Assembly (NCBI GenBank): GCA_937989585.1
Contig: CALKRW010000064.1
Location: 62,001-126,000, forward strand
DNA from: an uncultured Porphyromonadaceae bacterium
GTDB lineage: Bacteria > Bacteroidota > Bacteroidia > Bacteroidales > Muribaculaceae
Length of the DNA: 64,000 nt
Direction of reading: 5' to 3'
Shown here: one piece after another, positions 16,629-26,378 of the stretch
How the letters are laid out: each line of letters opens with the position of its first letter
How positions within the stretch are numbered: the stretch's first letter is position 1
Translations under genes and position numbers: made by a program
Notes under the pieces: model-generated
What the model was told of the DNA's origin: nothing
Seen by the model: the letters and a program-made list of their open reading frames with translations, nothing else
Database searches by the model: none

Positions 16629-18149
16629 TTAGAACAACGGACGGAATGTGAAGGCTGTAATAGCCCCTCGCCAGAGGGTATTGAAGGTCTCACCGCCGGC
16701 ATTTACACCACCGAAAATGTAGATGACGGGACATTCCCAGGATGTCGCAGGATTATCGGCACGTGAGAGACGCGGGGCGATCAGGCTTGCTCCAAGCGGG
16801 AGACGTGGTGTGCCGAGTTCGCGCCAGGCAGGCATAAAACCAGCCATGGCCCGCGATGAAAGAGTCTCAGTGTAAACAAATCCCTGAGCCTGTCGGCGCG
16901 GAGGGAAATTATGGGATAACTGAAGTTCCTGGCCGGCCTTTTCCCAGCTAACGCCAAAATCGCGCGATATGTAAACAGTATCGTTGAGTGTCCCGTCCTG
17001 ACGCTCGCCGAACATGGCGATAAGCGCCGAACGACGAGTTGTGCGCAGAGTGCCGGGACGCAGTTCGGAAACAAAGTAGGGAACGACGGTAGGCTCGTTC
17101 AATCCATAATCCATGGGCTTCGAGGTCAGGCAGACCCATGAACGTCCATCATAGCCCCATGTGTTCGCGCTATACTCGCCGGATGCGGTGACACCGCCGG
17201 TGAGAAGAATCTGCGAGCGGGCAGACATCTCGAAAACATAGTTGACTGTCTGCGAGGTTCCGCGGACAGGGAAGTTGTCTTCGACAGACTGAGTCACTCC
17301 CGAAGGATAACTTACCCGGCTCCAGCGTCCATTGTCACTGACCGAGCCCCATAATTCGGTGCCGTAGTTGCCATATATGTTGTCCCAGCGACGCGAGGTC
17401 GAGGTCCATGATGTTCCGTCGACTGAACGGTAGAGGTTGCCGAGTTCGTCAAGTATGTACAAGGCGTCATCGGTACCGGTAAATGTTTCTATACGGGGTG
17501 TGAAACCGAAGGTAACGGTCCTGGATGTCCAGCCCGAGGCCGGATTGAGCGCCGTGGCCATTGAATAACTGCCGTCCCTGTATGTCAGACAATATATCGC
17601 AGCGGATGTACGGGCCGTGTGCTGATAACGGGGAATCTGGAATGCCGAAGGAAGATTGGCCTGCTGGGCACGGCTCCAGACAAGCGAGTCGGTTTTAACC
17701 TGATGTACATTGACGCGCATTGTGTATGTACGCGATGACGTGCCGTCGGCGGCGACAACACGGATCCGAACCGGCCCGTTGCTGAAATCGACAGTGTCGG
17801 AACTGTTGTTGAGATAATTGACAATGGTGTCAGTCTGACCAGCCCGAGGTATATGAAGTTCGACTTCAGAAGGGTTGTCGGTGGTCAGCGAGGGAACCAG
17901 GCCGTTGATACGAGTTCCATAAGGGAGGGAGTCGGCATTGAAAATCAAGGCATTCTCCTGGTCAATAGAGAAATATACCGAGTCCAACTGTTTCAGGACC
18001 TTGTCGTTCTTCTGGAGAGAGACTGCTGAAATTATGGTACTAGCGGACGAGTATGAGTAATACCCCTCGTTATTATCCTTGGAGTTGCATGATACAGCAG
18101 CGACAATTAAAGCAGTTATAGCAAGGAACTTGAATGTCTTTTTAATCAT
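16629..18149 (-). CDS. lipoprotein with beta-propeller-like C-terminus (DUF6242-like)
   Basis: A 506-aa protein. The N-terminus is a lipoprotein signal (MIKKTFKFLAITALIVAAVSC, Cys near residue 21). Residues about 35-150 form a beta-rich domain that includes a segment ending in TYTMRVNVHQVKTDSLVW. The remainder has repeated Trp/Ser/Thr strands such as SASTSW-like and GVSWEKAG patterns (TDDALYILDELGNLYRSVDG, VYISRDFGVSWEKAG), typical of propeller blades seen in sialidase/photosystem-assembly folds. I recall this as the DUF6242 family of Bacteroidales, with moderate certainty. The function is unknown; it heads the envelope operon. Confidence 0.7.
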   Translation of the reverse strand: MIKKTFKFLAITALIVAAVSCNSKDNNEGYYSYSSASTIISAVSLQKNDKVLKQLDSVYFSIDQENALIFNADSLPYGTRINGLVPSLTTDNPSEVELHIPRAGQTDTIVNYLNNSSDTVDFSNGPVRIRVVAADGTSSRTYTMRVNVHQVKTDSLVWSRAQQANLPSAFQIPRYQHTARTSAAIYCLTYRDGSYSMATALNPASGWTSRTVTFGFTPRIETFTGTDDALYILDELGNLYRSVDGTSWTSTSRRWDNIYGNYGTELWGSVSDNGRWSRVSYPSGVTQSVEDNFPVRGTSQTVNYVFEMSARSQILLTGGVTASGEYSANTWGYDGRSWVCLTSKPMDYGLNEPTVVPYFVSELRPGTLRTTRRSALIAMFGERQDGTLNDTVYISRDFGVSWEKAGQELQLSHNFPPRRQAQGFVYTETLSSRAMAGFMPAWRELGTPRLPLGASLIAPRLSRADNPATSWECPVIYIFGGVNAGGETFNTLWRGAITAFTFRPLF

Positions 18150-18254
18150 TGTTTCGTGAAGATGTTCCGTGACATCAGGGGTTGTGAGGAATGGATCTGA
18201 AACCTTGACGCCGAAGGCGCAGGCATGTCACCGCAGCGACAATATTTCAAATTG

Positions 18255-18262
18255 CAAAGTTA
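18255..18262 (-). promoter_or_regulatory. -7 promoter element heading the envelope operon
   Basis: TAACTTTG on the minus strand, about 105 bases before the start at 18149. With no obvious promoter between the downstream genes, it may drive the whole run through uppS, bamA and both ompH genes. Confidence 0.55.
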
Positions 18263-18322
18263 TAAAAAACGTAATGAATGAAACCACCATATGCACGACA
18301 AATAGGCTATTCACGGCGTTTT

Positions 18323-19348
18323 TTATAGGTTTTTAACGTCCGCAAGCGGATTATTAGAGTAATAATTGACCACATTCTGTCCAAAATGGTCAGTAGCGAC
18401 ACGCTCTGTCGGCAGTACGGGAGCCTTTGCCCTACCCCTTCCGCCGAGAAGCAACGGAGAAACCTCGACTCGCGCCATGTCCCAAAGACCGGCGCCGATA
18501 AAGGCGCCAAGTGTCCGGGGACCCCCTTCCACAAGTACCGAGGTAATATTATTACCATAAAGCGAAGCAAGCACATCATTAATGTCATGCGACCCAAGGT
18601 CAATGAGTTCAGCGTCAATGTCATGAAGAAGATTCTCAGCGGCACGGTCCAGTTCCCTGTCAGCAAAAACCAGCCTCTCGGGGTTATCACCGGGCCAAAG
18701 CCGCAGAGTCAGGCGAGGACCGTCGTTGAGTATCGTATTCATGCCTACGGCTATGGCATCGTGCGAGGCACGGAGACGATGGACCGCGACAGAAGATAAC
18801 GGAGTGGAAAAACGCGGAGCCGCATCACCGGGATTGCGCCGACAGTCCATCCATCCGTCCGCGCTCATGGCCCATTTCAGAGTGATCCAGGGCCTATGGC
18901 ACCCGTGTGCCGTGAAGAACTTCGCGTTAAGTCGACGAGCCTCTTCATCAAGTACTCCCGTAACAACCTCACAGCCGGCATCACGGAGAATGGCTATGCC
19001 ACGCCCGCAGACCTTCGCGAAAGGGTCGACAGATGCTATGACGACGCGGCGTATGCCCTCATCGACAAGCATTGTCGCACAGGGTGGAGTCTTGCCATAA
19101 TGGGCACATGGCTCGAGTGTGACATATATGGTGCTGTCAGGCAAAAGAAAGCGGTCAGAGTCTGCAAGCGAGCGGACAGCATTGACTTCGGCATGCGCAT
19201 GTCCGCAGCGACGGTGCCAGCCCTCGCCTATTATCCTTCCGTCCGGTGCAACTATTACCGCCCCCACCATCGGATTCGGAGAAGCGCTTCCGCGCCCAAG
19301 AGCGGCGAGTTCCAGCGCACGCCGCATGTATATTTCATTAAAAACCAT
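18323..19348 (-). CDS. ribD: bifunctional riboflavin deaminase/reductase RibD
   Basis: About 341 aa. The N-terminal cytidine-deaminase-like domain has the zinc ligands HAEVNAV near residue 50 and LEPCAHYGKTPPC near 76-88. The C-terminal HTP reductase domain has WAMSADGW near 156 and ends in the VEGGPRTLGAFI region. It performs two consecutive steps of riboflavin synthesis. I start at MVFNEIYMRRAL (19348) rather than further upstream, because a promoter element sits at 19392-19399. It is divergent from rpoN. No FMN riboswitch is recognisable in the short leader. Confidence 0.94.
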   Translation of the reverse strand: MVFNEIYMRRALELAALGRGSASPNPMVGAVIVAPDGRIIGEGWHRRCGHAHAEVNAVRSLADSDRFLLPDSTIYVTLEPCAHYGKTPPCATMLVDEGIRRVVIASVDPFAKVCGRGIAILRDAGCEVVTGVLDEEARRLNAKFFTAHGCHRPWITLKWAMSADGWMDCRRNPGDAAPRFSTPLSSVAVHRLRASHDAIAVGMNTILNDGPRLTLRLWPGDNPERLVFADRELDRAAENLLHDIDAELIDLGSHDINDVLASLYGNNITSVLVEGGPRTLGAFIGAGLWDMARVEVSPLLLGGRGRAKAPVLPTERVATDHFGQNVVNYYSNNPLADVKNL

Positions 19349-19391
19349 AAAATACAAGCGGAAGATTTGTTTAAAGAATCTCTTTGCTTTG

Positions 19392-19399
19392 CAAAGGTA
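19392..19399 (-). promoter_or_regulatory. -7 promoter element of ribD
   Basis: TACCTTTG on the minus strand, an exact TAnnTTTG match, 43 bases before the ribD ATG. It is 22 bp from the divergent rpoN element. Confidence 0.65.
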
Positions 19400-19421
19400 C
19401 ACAAAAACCGCGATTTTTCAT

Positions 19422-19429
19422 TACCTTTG
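19422..19429 (+). promoter_or_regulatory. -7 promoter element of rpoN
   Basis: TACCTTTG on the plus strand, 61 bases before the rpoN ATG at 19491. It is close enough to the ribD element that the two promoters overlap in their upstream regions. Confidence 0.65.
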
Positions 19430-19490
19430 CAGTTCGGGGAGCGAGAGACACATCAGAAAACGATATTCCCACCCCCGCAGACCGAAGTTC

Positions 19491-20924
19491 ATGAAGCAAA
19501 ACCTCGACATATCGCAACGTCAGAAAACCCTGCAGCATCTTTCACCGCAACAGGTTCAGTTCGTGCGCCTGCTTGAGATGAATGCGCCCGAAATCGAGGA
19601 GAAAGTACGTCGTGAGATCGACGACAATCCAGCACTTGAAGCCAGAGAGTCACACGAAAGCGATACAGCCCAGGCCAGCGAGACAGCCGACGGCGAGACT
19701 TTCAGCGAGAGTTCGGAGCAACTGCAGAACGCTGACTACCGGTCGGACGAGGAACGCCCGTTCGATCGTCATTACAATGCCCCGAACGGACATGGCAACG
19801 ATGTCAGCATGGATATAAACGCCGACACAGTTTCGCCGACCGAAGATCTTCTAAGCCAACTGGCTGACTACGACCTCACCTTTCAGGAGAAGCGCGCCGC
19901 ACAATATATCATAGGCAATCTCGACGCCAACGGACGCCTAACACGGCCGCTGCAGTCCATTGCCGACGACATCGCCATTGCCACGGGAGACGATATATCC
20001 ATGCAAAGCATGCGGAATGCCTTTGACGCGATACGCTCGATGGAACCCGCAGGGATAGGCGCCACTGACCTTCGCGACTGCCTTCTGCTTCAACTGGAGC
20101 GGCGTCCGCGGAGCCTCGCGCAACGTGTCGCCACCGAAATCGTAGACAAACATTTCGGTCTGCTGACCCATAAGTACTACAGCCGCATGCAGTCGGCCAT
20201 GGGCATCAGCGAAGATACTCTTCGCGAAGCACTTGACTTCATACGGTCGCTCAATCCCAAGCCCTGGACAGGCGCCGAATCGGACACTGACGAACGCATG
20301 CGCCATGTCACGGCGGATTTTCTTGTCGAACGCCTTGATGACGGAAGATTCTCCGTGTCGCTGACACAACGTTTGCCGAGCCTGGACATAGAACAGAGTT
20401 TTGCGGTCGACAGCGTCGCCGGGAACAAGGACCAGAGCGCAATCGCCTTCATACGCCGCAAACGTGACGAGGCCGAAGGTTTCATCTCACTGCTGCAGCG
20501 TCGCACCGACACCCTCCTGAGCGTGATGCGGGCGATAGTAACACTTCAGCCGGAGTTTTTCACCACCGAGGAAACATCAGCGATACGGCCAATGATACTG
20601 CGGGACATTGCCGCACGGACAGGACTCGACCTCTCGGTTATTTCCAGAGCCACCGCCGGAAAATATGTCGCGACAGGGGGGGGAATATATCCGCTGAAAC
20701 TTTTCTTCAACGAAAAGCCCAAAGAGGACGCTGACGCATCCTCGCACCAGATACGGCAGGTCATCCGTGACATAATTGACACCGAGGACGGAAGCCGCCC
20801 CCTGAGCGATGACAGCATCGCGGAGATAATGACCAGACAAGGCTATGACATAGCCCGACGTACCGTCGCCAAATACCGCGAGCGCATGGGTATACCTGTC
20901 GCAAGGCTACGCCGTAAGATATGA
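19491..20924 (+). CDS. rpoN: RNA polymerase sigma-54 factor
   Basis: 477 aa. The N-terminal activator-interaction region starts MKQNLDISQRQKTLQHLSPQ and contains the usual Gln/Leu-rich pattern with NPALEARE. An acidic linker follows (residues about 45-105), then the core-binding region (TFQEKRAAQYIIGNLDANGRL) and a C-terminal DNA-binding domain ending with the RpoN box ARRTVAKYRE near residue 459. It directs transcription from -24/-12 promoters with AAA+ activators. The open frame extends upstream, but the promoter at 19422-19429 fixes the start at 19491. The stop overlaps the next gene by 4 bp (ATGA). Confidence 0.96.
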   Translation: MKQNLDISQRQKTLQHLSPQQVQFVRLLEMNAPEIEEKVRREIDDNPALEARESHESDTAQASETADGETFSESSEQLQNADYRSDEERPFDRHYNAPNGHGNDVSMDINADTVSPTEDLLSQLADYDLTFQEKRAAQYIIGNLDANGRLTRPLQSIADDIAIATGDDISMQSMRNAFDAIRSMEPAGIGATDLRDCLLLQLERRPRSLAQRVATEIVDKHFGLLTHKYYSRMQSAMGISEDTLREALDFIRSLNPKPWTGAESDTDERMRHVTADFLVERLDDGRFSVSLTQRLPSLDIEQSFAVDSVAGNKDQSAIAFIRRKRDEAEGFISLLQRRTDTLLSVMRAIVTLQPEFFTTEETSAIRPMILRDIAARTGLDLSVISRATAGKYVATGGGIYPLKLFFNEKPKEDADASSHQIRQVIRDIIDTEDGSRPLSDDSIAEIMTRQGYDIARRTVAKYRERMGIPVARLRRKI

Positions 20925-21712
20925 AAAAACAAAGACACATCGACCAAAGTACAAACAGTTATCCAAAAATGGAAACAGAACAAGAACAACCAAAACTCAC
21001 CGAAGGATTTGATTGCAAGGCCGAGGAGCGCCTCTCCGAGCAAACGGTCCAGAACGGAGGCTCAGGCCTGGTATCATTCGCCAAATATGTCTCGGCTATA
21101 TTCTCGCCTTTGCTTATGCCCACTTACTGCCTTGCATTAGGCATGTGGCTGACAGTAATCAACCATAATCCCGAGAACACCCGTCTGACAGTGTCTTTCG
21201 TGATACTCCTGATAACCGGTCTCATTCCGCTTGCCATGATACTCGGACTTATAAAGGCCGGATACGTCACCGACCTAGAAATCTCCAACCGCCGACAGCG
21301 GCTTATTCCAATCATTGCGACGGCACTTTGTTATATAGCCGCGACAATTTATCTACACCGCATGAAAGCCCCCGACTGGATGGTCATGATATTCATAGGG
21401 GCATTTGTTGCGGGAGTAATCTGCGCCGTAATCTCCAACTGGTGGAAAATCAGCGCACACGGATGTGCCGCCGGAGCCATGTTCGGACTTCTGGCCCGTT
21501 TCGCCTTTTCGGACATCAGCGTAGTGCCCATACTGCCATGGCTGATAGGCGCCGTTATTCTCGGCGGAATAATAGGTGTCAGCCGGGTCGCGCTCAACTA
21601 CCACACCCCGGGACAGTTCATCGCCGGCGAGATTGTCGGCGCGGCATGTATATTTCTCGCCACAGGGCTCCCGATTCCCTTTGTCAGCGAGCACTACATG
21701 CCACTCTATTAA
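20921..21712 (+). CDS. PAP2-related multi-pass membrane protein
   Basis: A 263-aa protein with a soluble N-terminal stretch of about 50 residues and then six membrane helices. The ISNWWKISAHG segment near residue 167 and RVALNYHTPGQFIAGEIVG near 223 resemble the two histidine motifs of PAP2 phosphatases, and the first PAP2 motif may be represented by NRRQRL near 125. The expected substrate would be a lipid phosphate. Translation is coupled to rpoN by an ATGA overlap; METEQEQ (20969) is an alternative start without the coupling. Confidence 0.7.
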   Translation: MKKQRHIDQSTNSYPKMETEQEQPKLTEGFDCKAEERLSEQTVQNGGSGLVSFAKYVSAIFSPLLMPTYCLALGMWLTVINHNPENTRLTVSFVILLITGLIPLAMILGLIKAGYVTDLEISNRRQRLIPIIATALCYIAATIYLHRMKAPDWMVMIFIGAFVAGVICAVISNWWKISAHGCAAGAMFGLLARFAFSDISVVPILPWLIGAVILGGIIGVSRVALNYHTPGQFIAGEIVGAACIFLATGLPIPFVSEHYMPLY

Positions 21713-21754
21713 AATTATAAAGAAAACAAAATCAACACATAAACAAACGTAAAA

Positions 21755-22264
21755 ATGACCCCAACAGTCAGCATCATAATGGGCAGCACATCAGACCTGC
21801 CTGTTGTAAAAAAAGCGGCCGATTTCCTTGAGAAAATGGAAGTTCCATTCGAACTGCAGGCACTTTCGGCCCACAGGACACCACGCCAGGTAGAACAATT
21901 CGCTTCTGAGGCCAGGACACGCGGCATAAAGGTAATCATTGCCGCAGCAGGAATGGCTGCCGCATTGCCGGGTGTGATTGCCGCGCTTACTCCCCTGCCT
22001 GTCATCGGACTTCCGATAAGTTCGAAACTCGACGGTATCGACGCCATGCTGTCAATCATTCAGATGCCTCCCGGCATCCCAGTCGCCACTGTCGGAATCG
22101 ATGCAGCCCAGAACGCCGCAATTCTGGCCACACAGATTCTAGCCCTGTCTGATGCAGAAATCGCAGGACGTCTCGACATCTGGCGAGGCACACTATCAGA
22201 AAAGATTGTAAAAGCCTCCATGGAACTCGCGGCAATCAGCGACTACAAATACAAAACCAACTGA
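21755..22264 (+). CDS. purE: 5-(carboxyamino)imidazole ribonucleotide mutase
   Basis: A 169-aa class I PurE that converts N5-CAIR to CAIR in purine biosynthesis. Signatures include the N-terminal [11 protein letters not shown] near residue 8, the AHRTPRQ segment near 43 with the catalytic His, [14 protein letters not shown] near 68-81, and the [20 protein letters not shown] region near 107-126. The length is typical. No purK is adjacent; the gene lies in a housekeeping run between a PAP2-like gene and ispG. Confidence 0.96.
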   Translation: MTPTVSIIMGSTSDLPVVKKAADFLEKMEVPFELQALSAHRTPRQVEQFASEARTRGIKVIIAAAGMAAALPGVIAALTPLPVIGLPISSKLDGIDAMLSIIQMPPGIPVATVGIDAAQNAAILATQILALSDAEIAGRLDIWRGTLSEKIVKASMELAAISDYKYKTN

Positions 22265-22326
22265 GGTTTTCTTACATAAAGTCTTTGTCACTGAATACAT
22301 ACCACAAAGATAATCCGACTGATTAT

Positions 22327-23904
22327 ATGTCTACAATCAGAACTTCATATCTGCGCCGACCGACTACAGATGTCCGTGTCGGCACACAGCACATCGGCGG
22401 AGATTACCCCGTGCTTGTCCAGTCGATGACCAACACCCCTACCCTCGACACCGATGGATCGGTCGCCCAGACATTATCGCTGGCCCGTGTCGGTGCCAAA
22501 CTCATCCGACTCACCGCTCAGGGTGTAAGCCATGCAGCCAATCTCGCGAATATTGTCGAGAAAGTACGTGCCGCAGGCTGCGACATGCCAATTTCCGCTG
22601 ATATACATTTCAATCCGGCAGCCGCCTTCGAGGCCGCCCTGCATGTGGACAAAGTACGCATAAATCCGGGCAATTTCGTTGACCCGGCCCGTACATTCAA
22701 GAAACTGACATATACCGACGAAGAATATGCCTCCGAACTCGAGCGCATCGAAGAACGGCTCATGCCTTTGCTCGAGCGCCTGCGCGAGCACGACGGGGCC
22801 CTGCGTCTCGGCGTCAACCACGGCTCTCTCTCAGACCGCATAATGAGCCGCTACGGCGACACGCCGGAAGGAATGGTAGAATCCGCCATGGAATTTCTGC
22901 GAGTATGCCGGGAACACGATTTTGACCGTGTCGTCATTTCGATAAAGTCGTCCAACGTAGTAGTGATGACAAAAACCGTACGGTTGCTTGTCGCGGCAAT
23001 GGACAAGGAAGACATGCATTATCCCCTACACCTCGGCGTAACAGAAGCCGGTGACGGCGATGACGCCCGCGTGAAATCAGCCGTCGGCATAGGCTCGCTG
23101 CTGGCTGACGGCATAGGTGACACCATACGCGTATCCCTTGCCGAAGATCCGGAAAACGAACCACCGGTTGCTTATAAGATTCTTGCCCATATCGATGAAA
23201 TGGCAAAATCGACTGAGCCAAACTCTACCGAGGTCTCCATCAACGAAAATGCTATTTCTTCCAATGGAGTACCTGTCGTAATCGGGACTGAGATTAGCAG
23301 GGACGAAGGCCGCCAACGCTACAATTTCATTCAGGCACAAGGTCCACAGATGCTTTACAACATCCGACGCGAATTCAATACACTGCGAGACTCAGGCAAA
23401 CCAGACAAAGCCACTGCATTAATATTGCGCTATCCTGACAACATGGGCGCAGAGGATGTTAAGATTGCGGCATCGATAGATCTTGGAGCCCTTATACTTG
23501 GGGGCGATGTTCCCGCCGCTGTCGGCATCGAGGCTAAGGCACTCAGCAATGCCGAATCCAACGAACTGGTCCTGAACATCCTTCAGGCCACACGCCAACG
23601 CTTCTCAAAGACAGAATATATCGCCTGTCCGAGTTGCGGCCGCACACTTTTCGACCTTCAGTCCACACTGAACCGTGTTCGTGAGGCAACAAAACACCTC
23701 AAAAACCTGAAAATAGGCGTAATGGGTTGCGTCGTAAATGGCCCCGGCGAAATGGCTGACGCTGACTACGGCTATGTAGGCGCCGCCGCCGGACGTGTGT
23801 CACTGTACAAGGGCAAGACCTGTGTAAAACAGAACATTCCCACCGAGGACGCTGTTGCCGAACTTATCGCCCTCATCAAAGAAGGAGGCGACTGGCATGA
23901 ATGA
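22327..23904 (+). CDS. ispG: 4-hydroxy-3-methylbut-2-en-1-yl diphosphate synthase IspG
   Basis: 525 aa. Iron-sulfur enzyme of the MEP isoprenoid pathway. The N-terminal TIM barrel shows VQSMTNTPTLDTDGSVAQ and the RINPGNF motif. The C-terminal domain carries the 4Fe-4S cysteines CPSCGRT near residue 435 and GVMGCVVNGPGE near 467. A central insertion of about 120-150 residues separates the barrel from the cluster domain, as in the long-form enzyme of Bacteroidota and plants, but it looks shorter than usual for the phylum. I start at ATG 22327; a more upstream TTG adds 14 unconserved residues. It overlaps the next gene by 8 bp. Confidence 0.95.
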   Translation: MSTIRTSYLRRPTTDVRVGTQHIGGDYPVLVQSMTNTPTLDTDGSVAQTLSLARVGAKLIRLTAQGVSHAANLANIVEKVRAAGCDMPISADIHFNPAAAFEAALHVDKVRINPGNFVDPARTFKKLTYTDEEYASELERIEERLMPLLERLREHDGALRLGVNHGSLSDRIMSRYGDTPEGMVESAMEFLRVCREHDFDRVVISIKSSNVVVMTKTVRLLVAAMDKEDMHYPLHLGVTEAGDGDDARVKSAVGIGSLLADGIGDTIRVSLAEDPENEPPVAYKILAHIDEMAKSTEPNSTEVSINENAISSNGVPVVIGTEISRDEGRQRYNFIQAQGPQMLYNIRREFNTLRDSGKPDKATALILRYPDNMGAEDVKIAASIDLGALILGGDVPAAVGIEAKALSNAESNELVLNILQATRQRFSKTEYIACPSCGRTLFDLQSTLNRVREATKHLKNLKIGVMGCVVNGPGEMADADYGYVGAAAGRVSLYKGKTCVKQNIPTEDAVAELIALIKEGGDWHE

Positions 23905-25147
23905 GCAGAGAAAAGCCACCGGTGTTTCGGAACTCACGCTGCCTTCGGGACTGCGCGTCGTACACCTTCAGGTTCCTCGGGCCCGCGTCAATTATTGCGG
24001 TGTGGCCATTCTTGCCGGCTCACGTGACGAAAACGTTACTGCCGGCCAAGACGGTCTGGCACATTTTGTCGAGCACACATTATTCAAAGGCACAGCAAAA
24101 CGTTCATCATACCATATCATCAACCGCATGGAGGCTGTCGGCGGTGAACTCAACGCCTTCACTACAAAAGAGGACACCGTCGTATATTCCGCCTTCCCAA
24201 GCGGGAATCTTTCACGTGCCCTCGAACTTATAGCCGACCTTGTATGCAACTCACGTTTTCCGACTGAGGAACTCGACAAGGAACGTCAGGTGGTGATTGA
24301 CGAGATAAATTCATATCTCGATTCTCCGGCGGATGCAGTTTATGATGATTTCGAGGATATGGCTTTCAGAGGCTCATCACTCGGTCACAACATACTTGGC
24401 TCCAAGAAAAATGTCAGCAAACTGAGTTCCGAAGACTGTCGACACTGGATAAGGCGTTTCTACCGGTCAGAACGCATCGTAGCCTTCTATGCCGGAAATA
24501 TCGGTTTTGACCGATTTGTCTCTCTGGTAGAGAAATATTTCAGTTTCCCCGAGACCAGCGAGACTATTGCTGTACCGACCAAGCCATCACTTGATCTGGA
24601 AGCCGAGCATATTGTGCGCCGTATTCGCGGTAACCATCAGGCTCATGTTGTTATAGGCAAGGTAATTCCGGTCCTTGATGACGAAGCCCGCGCATCCATG
24701 TCGCTTCTCACAAACATCCTTGGCGGACCTGGAATGAACTCTCTGCTGAATGTCGACCTCCGCGAACGCCGGGGCCTGGTGTACAATGTCGAGGCCTCTC
24801 TTGCCGTACTAAGCGACTGTGCCCTGTCGACAGTATATTTCGGCTGTGACGAAGAAGACCGCCGGCTCTGCCACGACTTAGTGACAAAACGTATAGAATC
24901 GATGGCACTCGAAGGTCTTACATCCAGAAATCTCGCCGCGGCAAAGAAACAATACAGCGGACAGATGATACTGGCAAGGGAAAGTCTCGAGAACCGCATC
25001 ATCTCAATAGCCCGCGCCATACTTATCCGCGGCCATGCACTATCGGAAAATGAACAGACCGCACTTCTCAATGAACTGACGCCCGAAGATCTGAGGGCCT
25101 CGGCCACACTGATGCTGTCACCGTCATCATTATCACTTATCCCCTGA
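23897..25147 (+). CDS. M16-family zinc metallopeptidase
   Basis: A 416-aa pitrilysin/processing-peptidase-like protein. The inverted zinc site HFVEH appears in GLAHFVEHTLFKG near residue 55-67, and the third ligand Glu lies in the ELIADLV-to-DEINSY stretch about 75 residues later (EELDKERQVVIDEI). The second M16 domain contains the RERRGLVYNVEASL substrate-binding segment near 290. It is expected to cleave peptides or misfolded proteins. The start at ATG 23897 overlaps the ispG stop by 8 bp, indicating coupling. There is no signal peptide, so it is probably cytoplasmic. Confidence 0.92.
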   Translation: MNEQRKATGVSELTLPSGLRVVHLQVPRARVNYCGVAILAGSRDENVTAGQDGLAHFVEHTLFKGTAKRSSYHIINRMEAVGGELNAFTTKEDTVVYSAFPSGNLSRALELIADLVCNSRFPTEELDKERQVVIDEINSYLDSPADAVYDDFEDMAFRGSSLGHNILGSKKNVSKLSSEDCRHWIRRFYRSERIVAFYAGNIGFDRFVSLVEKYFSFPETSETIAVPTKPSLDLEAEHIVRRIRGNHQAHVVIGKVIPVLDDEARASMSLLTNILGGPGMNSLLNVDLRERRGLVYNVEASLAVLSDCALSTVYFGCDEEDRRLCHDLVTKRIESMALEGLTSRNLAAAKKQYSGQMILARESLENRIISIARAILIRGHALSENEQTALLNELTPEDLRASATLMLSPSSLSLIP

Positions 25148-25159
25148 AAGCATAACATA

Positions 25160-25179
25160 CGCATCCCGGAACGGATGCG
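25160..25179 (+). other. small hairpin between M16 and acyltransferase genes
   Basis: CGCATCC (25160-25166) pairs with GGATGCG (25173-25179) over a 6-nt loop. No T-run follows, so it is not a classical terminator; it could stabilise mRNA ends. Confidence 0.4.
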
Positions 25180-25210
25180 GAATAATAAACCATAACCAAA
25201 ACATAAACAT

Positions 25211-26371
25211 TTGAACGAGAATAATCTTTTACCGCGCATCGAGCGGAACTCCAATCTATCACGAACTTTCAGCGCGCTAAAGTGGATTCTGGCACTTCTG
25301 GTTGTCTGCGACCACTTCTTCCGGGTTTCCCTTCTGCCATACGCAGATACTAAATCCGTACCCTATTCCCAATGGTTATCGGACTTTGTCGGCGCGTTTA
25401 TCCGCGATTACCAGGTACCCTTATTCTTTATGATGTCAGGCTTTCTTTTCTGTGCCTCAACAAAGTTCAGTCCAAGCCTCTACCGCAACAAAATCCGCAG
25501 TCGCCTTATCTCATTAGGCATCCCATATGTAGTATTCATATTATATGCCATAGCCATAACAGCCTGGCTCGATTACAAATATATCGGCGGACCGTCATGG
25601 ACATTATGCCATCCGATGTATATGGTCACCGGTCATCCGCTGACATATCCCATCAATGTTCCGCTCTGGTATCTGCGCGACCTGCTGATTATGTGCCTTA
25701 TTTCTCCGCTAATCCATGCAGCACTTCGGATGACACGAGGATGGATAATACTTCCTCTGATTTGTATTTATGTCTATGTCATCCCCTCGGGAATCTTCAG
25801 CCACATGCTCTGCAGCGTTACATTCTTCACCGCAGGCTACTGGCTGCGTCTGAAAGGAACAGACGTGACCGCAAATGCGCATCGGATGCTCCCCTGGCTC
25901 ATTCCGTTGTACATCATACTCTCGACCATACAAATGAATCTTGCCGAGGATTCATATTTATACATCTGGGTCAAGCATCTTGACGTGCTCGTCACAGCAC
26001 CAATGACCTTTGCCATTGTCTCGCTGCTGGTCGAACGCCGCAAACTCCCACAGTCAGAATTTCTGGTCGCCGCGACATTCTTCGTCTATCTTACACACCA
26101 TCCGTTACGCAGACTTATGCTGAATCTTTTCGGAAGTTATGCTCCCGGCATAGGAGATATTGCCTTCATTCCGCTACTGATACTCTCAACCGCCGCAATG
26201 GTACTCGTGCTGATGCTGACATTCCGCACTCTCAGCACTGTGTCGCCGGGCCTGACCGCGTTCATAACCGGTTCGAGAGTTCCGTCCGAGTCCTCGCACA
26301 ACTTTGGTGTTACTCGCATATTTCGCTCTGTTTTTGGCAAAATAGGCGGCTGGGGGCCAAAACTTCAGTGA
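25211..26371 (+). CDS. membrane acyltransferase (acyltransferase family 3)
   Basis: A 386-aa protein with about ten membrane helices. The N-terminal RTFSALKWILALLVVCDHFFR has the Arg and His pattern of acyltransferase-3 proteins, which O-acylate surface glycans, peptidoglycan or lipids. PLFFMMSGFLFC and PLWYLRDLLIMCLISP are further family-typical segments. An in-frame stop at 25193-25195 and the lack of any ATG leave TTG at 25211 as the only plausible start before the first helix. It follows the M16 gene by 63 bp. The acceptor is unknown. Confidence 0.85.
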   Translation: MNENNLLPRIERNSNLSRTFSALKWILALLVVCDHFFRVSLLPYADTKSVPYSQWLSDFVGAFIRDYQVPLFFMMSGFLFCASTKFSPSLYRNKIRSRLISLGIPYVVFILYAIAITAWLDYKYIGGPSWTLCHPMYMVTGHPLTYPINVPLWYLRDLLIMCLISPLIHAALRMTRGWIILPLICIYVYVIPSGIFSHMLCSVTFFTAGYWLRLKGTDVTANAHRMLPWLIPLYIILSTIQMNLAEDSYLYIWVKHLDVLVTAPMTFAIVSLLVERRKLPQSEFLVAATFFVYLTHHPLRRLMLNLFGSYAPGIGDIAFIPLLILSTAAMVLVLMLTFRTLSTVSPGLTAFITGSRVPSESSHNFGVTRIFRSVFGKIGGWGPKLQ

Positions 26372-26378
26372 TTTTTCG

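Noticed and set aside
19119..19490. Extended N-terminus of rpoN
   Set aside because: The frame runs back antisense through ribD and past the rpoN promoter; the conserved protein begins at 19491.
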